Positions 61,690 to 64,000 of a stretch of 64,000 nucleotides of DNA are shown one piece after another. The stretch comes from Kappaphycus alvarezii. Its lineage: Eukaryota > Rhodophyta > Florideophyceae > Gigartinales > Solieriaceae. The translations under genes and the position numbers were made by a program. The stretch covers positions 248,001 to 312,000 of the forward strand of contig NADL03000635.1 of assembly GCA_002205965.3 (NCBI GenBank). The letters are read 5' to 3'. Positions within the stretch are counted from its first letter, which is position 1. Each line of letters opens with the position of its first letter. Below the pieces are notes generated by a model, which was not told the DNA's origin, ran no database searches, and saw only the letters and a list, made by a program, of their open reading frames with translations.

Positions 61690-64000
61690 TTAATCAGCTT
61701 TGTTGCCCATAAAAGGAACATTTTGCAACTCGATAGTTCCGTTCCTTATTAGTTCTTTTACTTTGTGAACTCTAAGATCAATATGCTTGTTCCTTGATGA
61801 TATGTGGCCTGCAGTATCCTTGGAGATAGCTCCCGTGCTATCACACCTTAAAATAGTAGGCAAGAAGGAATTAAGTACATGCCATGACAATTGATTGAAA
61901 ATTTCCCAGAAAAGCTTTCGATTCCAGGATAGTTCTTTTCTCAACGCTGCAAGGGCCACATACTCAGCTTCACCAGAAGAGCTCGATATTACCGTCTGCC
62001 GTTTCTACTTCCAGAAGATTGGTTACCCGTTTATGTCGACCATGGAACCAGTGATTGAGAGTCTTGAGTTTATACATCCGCCCCAGTTGGCATCAACGGA
62101 AGCACTTACGGATTGAGCAGTGATACCATATGTATTTCCGCAGTGCAAACAGAAGTGGTTGGAGCCATTAAGATACCTGAGGAAACGTTTCACCAATTTC
62201 ATATGCCTTCCAGTGGGAGTGTGGAGCCAAAGAAGAGACCTAGAATGATAAGTCTGGGCGAGTGGAGACAGCCAAGTATATTATTCCTCCAATAATACTC
62301 CAGTACGTGTGATGGTCATCAGAGGAGAGCATTGGCTCCTCATAGAGCGCCGGAACCAATTGTTGGGTGTCCGTTGAAAGTAAAGTCAGGACGACATTCG
62401 ATTTTTGCATTCCATAGGCCTTCAGGAGCTTATTGCAGGAACCTCGCTGGTCAATTATGATGCCAAATAAAGAACGCGTAAAAGAACAGCCGATGAAAGA
62501 CCGAAATGCTCCGAAGAACTTGATGTCAAAAGTTGAAGCGGGGAAGACTTTCAGGCTTTTGAGAATATCATAGGAGTTCGTTTCGAAAGCCTTGTCGTCA
62601 AATGCAACGGCCAGAAGAAGGTATGAACTATTCGTGCGGAGGAAGTACAGCTGTTGGTCAAGTTAAACGCGTGCAAACCCCATTCGATAAGCTTACCCTG
62701 GAAATATGAACCATATATATTTCCTGTTTGTCTTGCTCCATATATAGATTTTTACAGTTTGAAAAGGTGCCTAGGCTTTGCCCATATTCGAGAAGAATAT
62801 GTTTGCTGTTCCATGCAGACTGGAATGTCCGATGTTCCGTGAAGATAGGCTTTTGAGATGTTCCCCCTTCTAGAGTGAGGTTTTTGGCAGCGGCAATGGC
62901 AAAAATAAATCTAATTGTCTTGTGAGAGGCAACTGGCGCATAGACACTTTCCGGGTCGTAGTCCACGTATAACTTTTGACGGTGCCCCCTTAAGGTACAG
63001 TGAGCCTTTGGCAGGTATTTTTCACCAGTAGAGTCCAAAGGTTTAGCGCGAAATGTCCATTCAAATGGAAGAGGTCTTATTGCAGCGGCTCGGGGTACGT
63101 AGGACCAGGTTTTCCTTTTGATCAAGGCGCTGTATTCTTGATCAATGTCCCAAGCACACTGTGGTATGTCAAACGCCTCTTCGACAGTCGATACTTCAGT
63201 TGCGGAGTTCACGATAGCCTTTGCCTTCGGAAATTCCAATTATGGGTTCTGCTGGTGGATGGAAGCCATGCATTGAATAAAGTTATCTTGTCCAAATTCT
63301 CAGTAGTACCTATTAGCCACGTATATCTAACGCTTGCGAGCAAGTTTGTCTAACAGTGATGAGACGCCCGAAAACTTATTCCTGAAGATAGTAGTGAAGT
63401 TCGCTCTTCTGATAACTCTGACATACTTGGACTCTAGAATGTACATTAGAACTAACCTAGTGTCCGAATCCATTCCAAGGAAGTTCCAGAGCTCGGATCC
63501 TGGCTCCAATTTCTTGGCTGGTCCCGTATAGGATCGGCAAATGAACGCAAAGCCAGGTTGACCAAAGGTTAAGAGTGATTTGAAGTCAATTACCGTGCTT
63601 GGGTCCCAGAGGCGAATTGGAACGATCCCATTGACTCTTGAAGCAGGAAGTCGGTTACGCAGCCATTTTCCATGTTTCAAGGCCTCGCACCACAAGCTCT
63701 GAGGGAGACTAATGTCGACCAGGAGAACTATAGCCCTTGTCCAATGCTCTTGTAGAAGTCTTTCTGCAGTTCTATTACTCTCTTGAGCCCACGGAGGTGA
63801 AGGACTGATCTATAATTCACAAGAATGAAGATAATTTGTCATCTCTCTGCTTATGTTTTATCCAGTCCTGTCGAAACGAACTCGTGTTATTCTGTAGCTT
63901 AAGGTCGAGAAGTGAGTTTCAATCATAGCTTTGTAGTTTAGAACTATAGTAGGAAGCTCGGACCGATTTTTGGCCAATAAGACATCAGACTTAGCAGAAT
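61690..64000 (-). pseudogene. Ty1/copia element 'copia-C' pol, runs off the window
   Basis: Minus strand from the window edge: SPPWAQESNRTAERLLQEHW (integrase E region, near 63780), LWCEALKHGKWLRNRLPASR, LLTFGQPGFAFICRSY, WNFLGMDSDTRLVLMYILES (integrase end, 63695-63327). RT: WSYVPRAAAIRPLPFEWTFR, SVYAPVASHKTIRFIFAIAA (63239-62900), then SSYLLLAVAFDDKAFETNSY (YVDD position reads AFDD, near 62600) and FDIKFFGAFRSFIG. RNase H end: LRCDSTGAISKDTAGHISSR, NKHIDLRVHKVKELIRNGTI, ELQNVPFMGNKAD (61850-61690). Several frame changes. It belongs to a different copia lineage from copia-A and -B, with the more widespread RNase H type. Confidence 0.7.

Overview
The window looks like nuclear DNA from a transposon-rich, apparently intron-poor eukaryote. 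There are no operons, ribosome-binding sites, rRNA or tRNA genes. Almost everything readable is a retrotransposon or DNA transposon in some state of decay. The Ty1/copia elements resemble the GalEa-like type as I know it: a compact pol, an RNase H ending in a 'DPLTK' stretch, and a primer site matching the anticodon arm of initiator tRNA-Met. Together with LINEs and a piggyBac-like transposase of types I associate with algae and oomycetes, this makes a florideophyte red alga, or a similarly TE-laden protist, a reasonable but unproven guess. I could not identify the species.

The likely non-transposon genes are three paralogs for small secreted cysteine-rich proteins (1995-2534, 8405-8941, and a frameshifted copy at 55488-56002). 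Each sits inside a copy of the same 2.5-3 kb duplicated block (A about 870-3450, B about 7320-11600, C about 54500-57420), with a shared promoter-like leader and shared LINE tails downstream. A fourth candidate is an unrecognised 199-residue minus-strand ORF at 52438-53037.

A second family has five copies (3690-4798 +, 5183-6040 -, 9003-10466 -, 11751-13238 -, 18115-19292 -). It encodes a very acidic, Glu-rich protein with a conserved C-terminus. Copy 1 interrupts block B at a site that is empty in block C and is flanked by AACCTG on both sides, so this 'gene family' is mobile. It is the best candidate here for an undescribed element.

Layout. 0-13.5 kb: blocks A and B, acidic elements, LINE tails. 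13.5-22 kb: wreck of a Ty3/gypsy chromovirus (RNase H, integrase, chromodomain), interrupted by acidic copy 3, an unidentified insert and a MITE with CTAG target duplications. 22-25.6 kb: LINE tails and a solo LTR. 25.6-29.8 kb: an LTR-bounded Ty1/copia element (TSD GGGAA) lacking gag and protease. 30-31.6 kb: LINE remnant with a nested MITE. 32.0-39.0 kb: full-length copia on the minus strand (TSD GTGTA/GTGTG). 39.4-41.1 kb: LINE ORF2 remnants with a solo LTR (TSD CAGAG). 41.7-51.2 kb: a solo LTR, then a Ty3/gypsy element whose 3' LTR is split by a piggyBac-like transposon. 51.2-60.8 kb: LINE fragments, block C and a LINE reverse transcriptase hit by another LINE. 61.7-64 kb: a copia pol running off the window.

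A short motif, (G/A)TAAA(A)CACCCAAACCTTTCCCC or close variants, recurs more than 20 times on both strands. It marks LINE 3' ends and accounts for much of the otherwise featureless sequence. All pol genes seen carry frameshifts or stops, so the transposons are mostly or wholly inactive copies. All assignments are from reading translations and repeats by eye.
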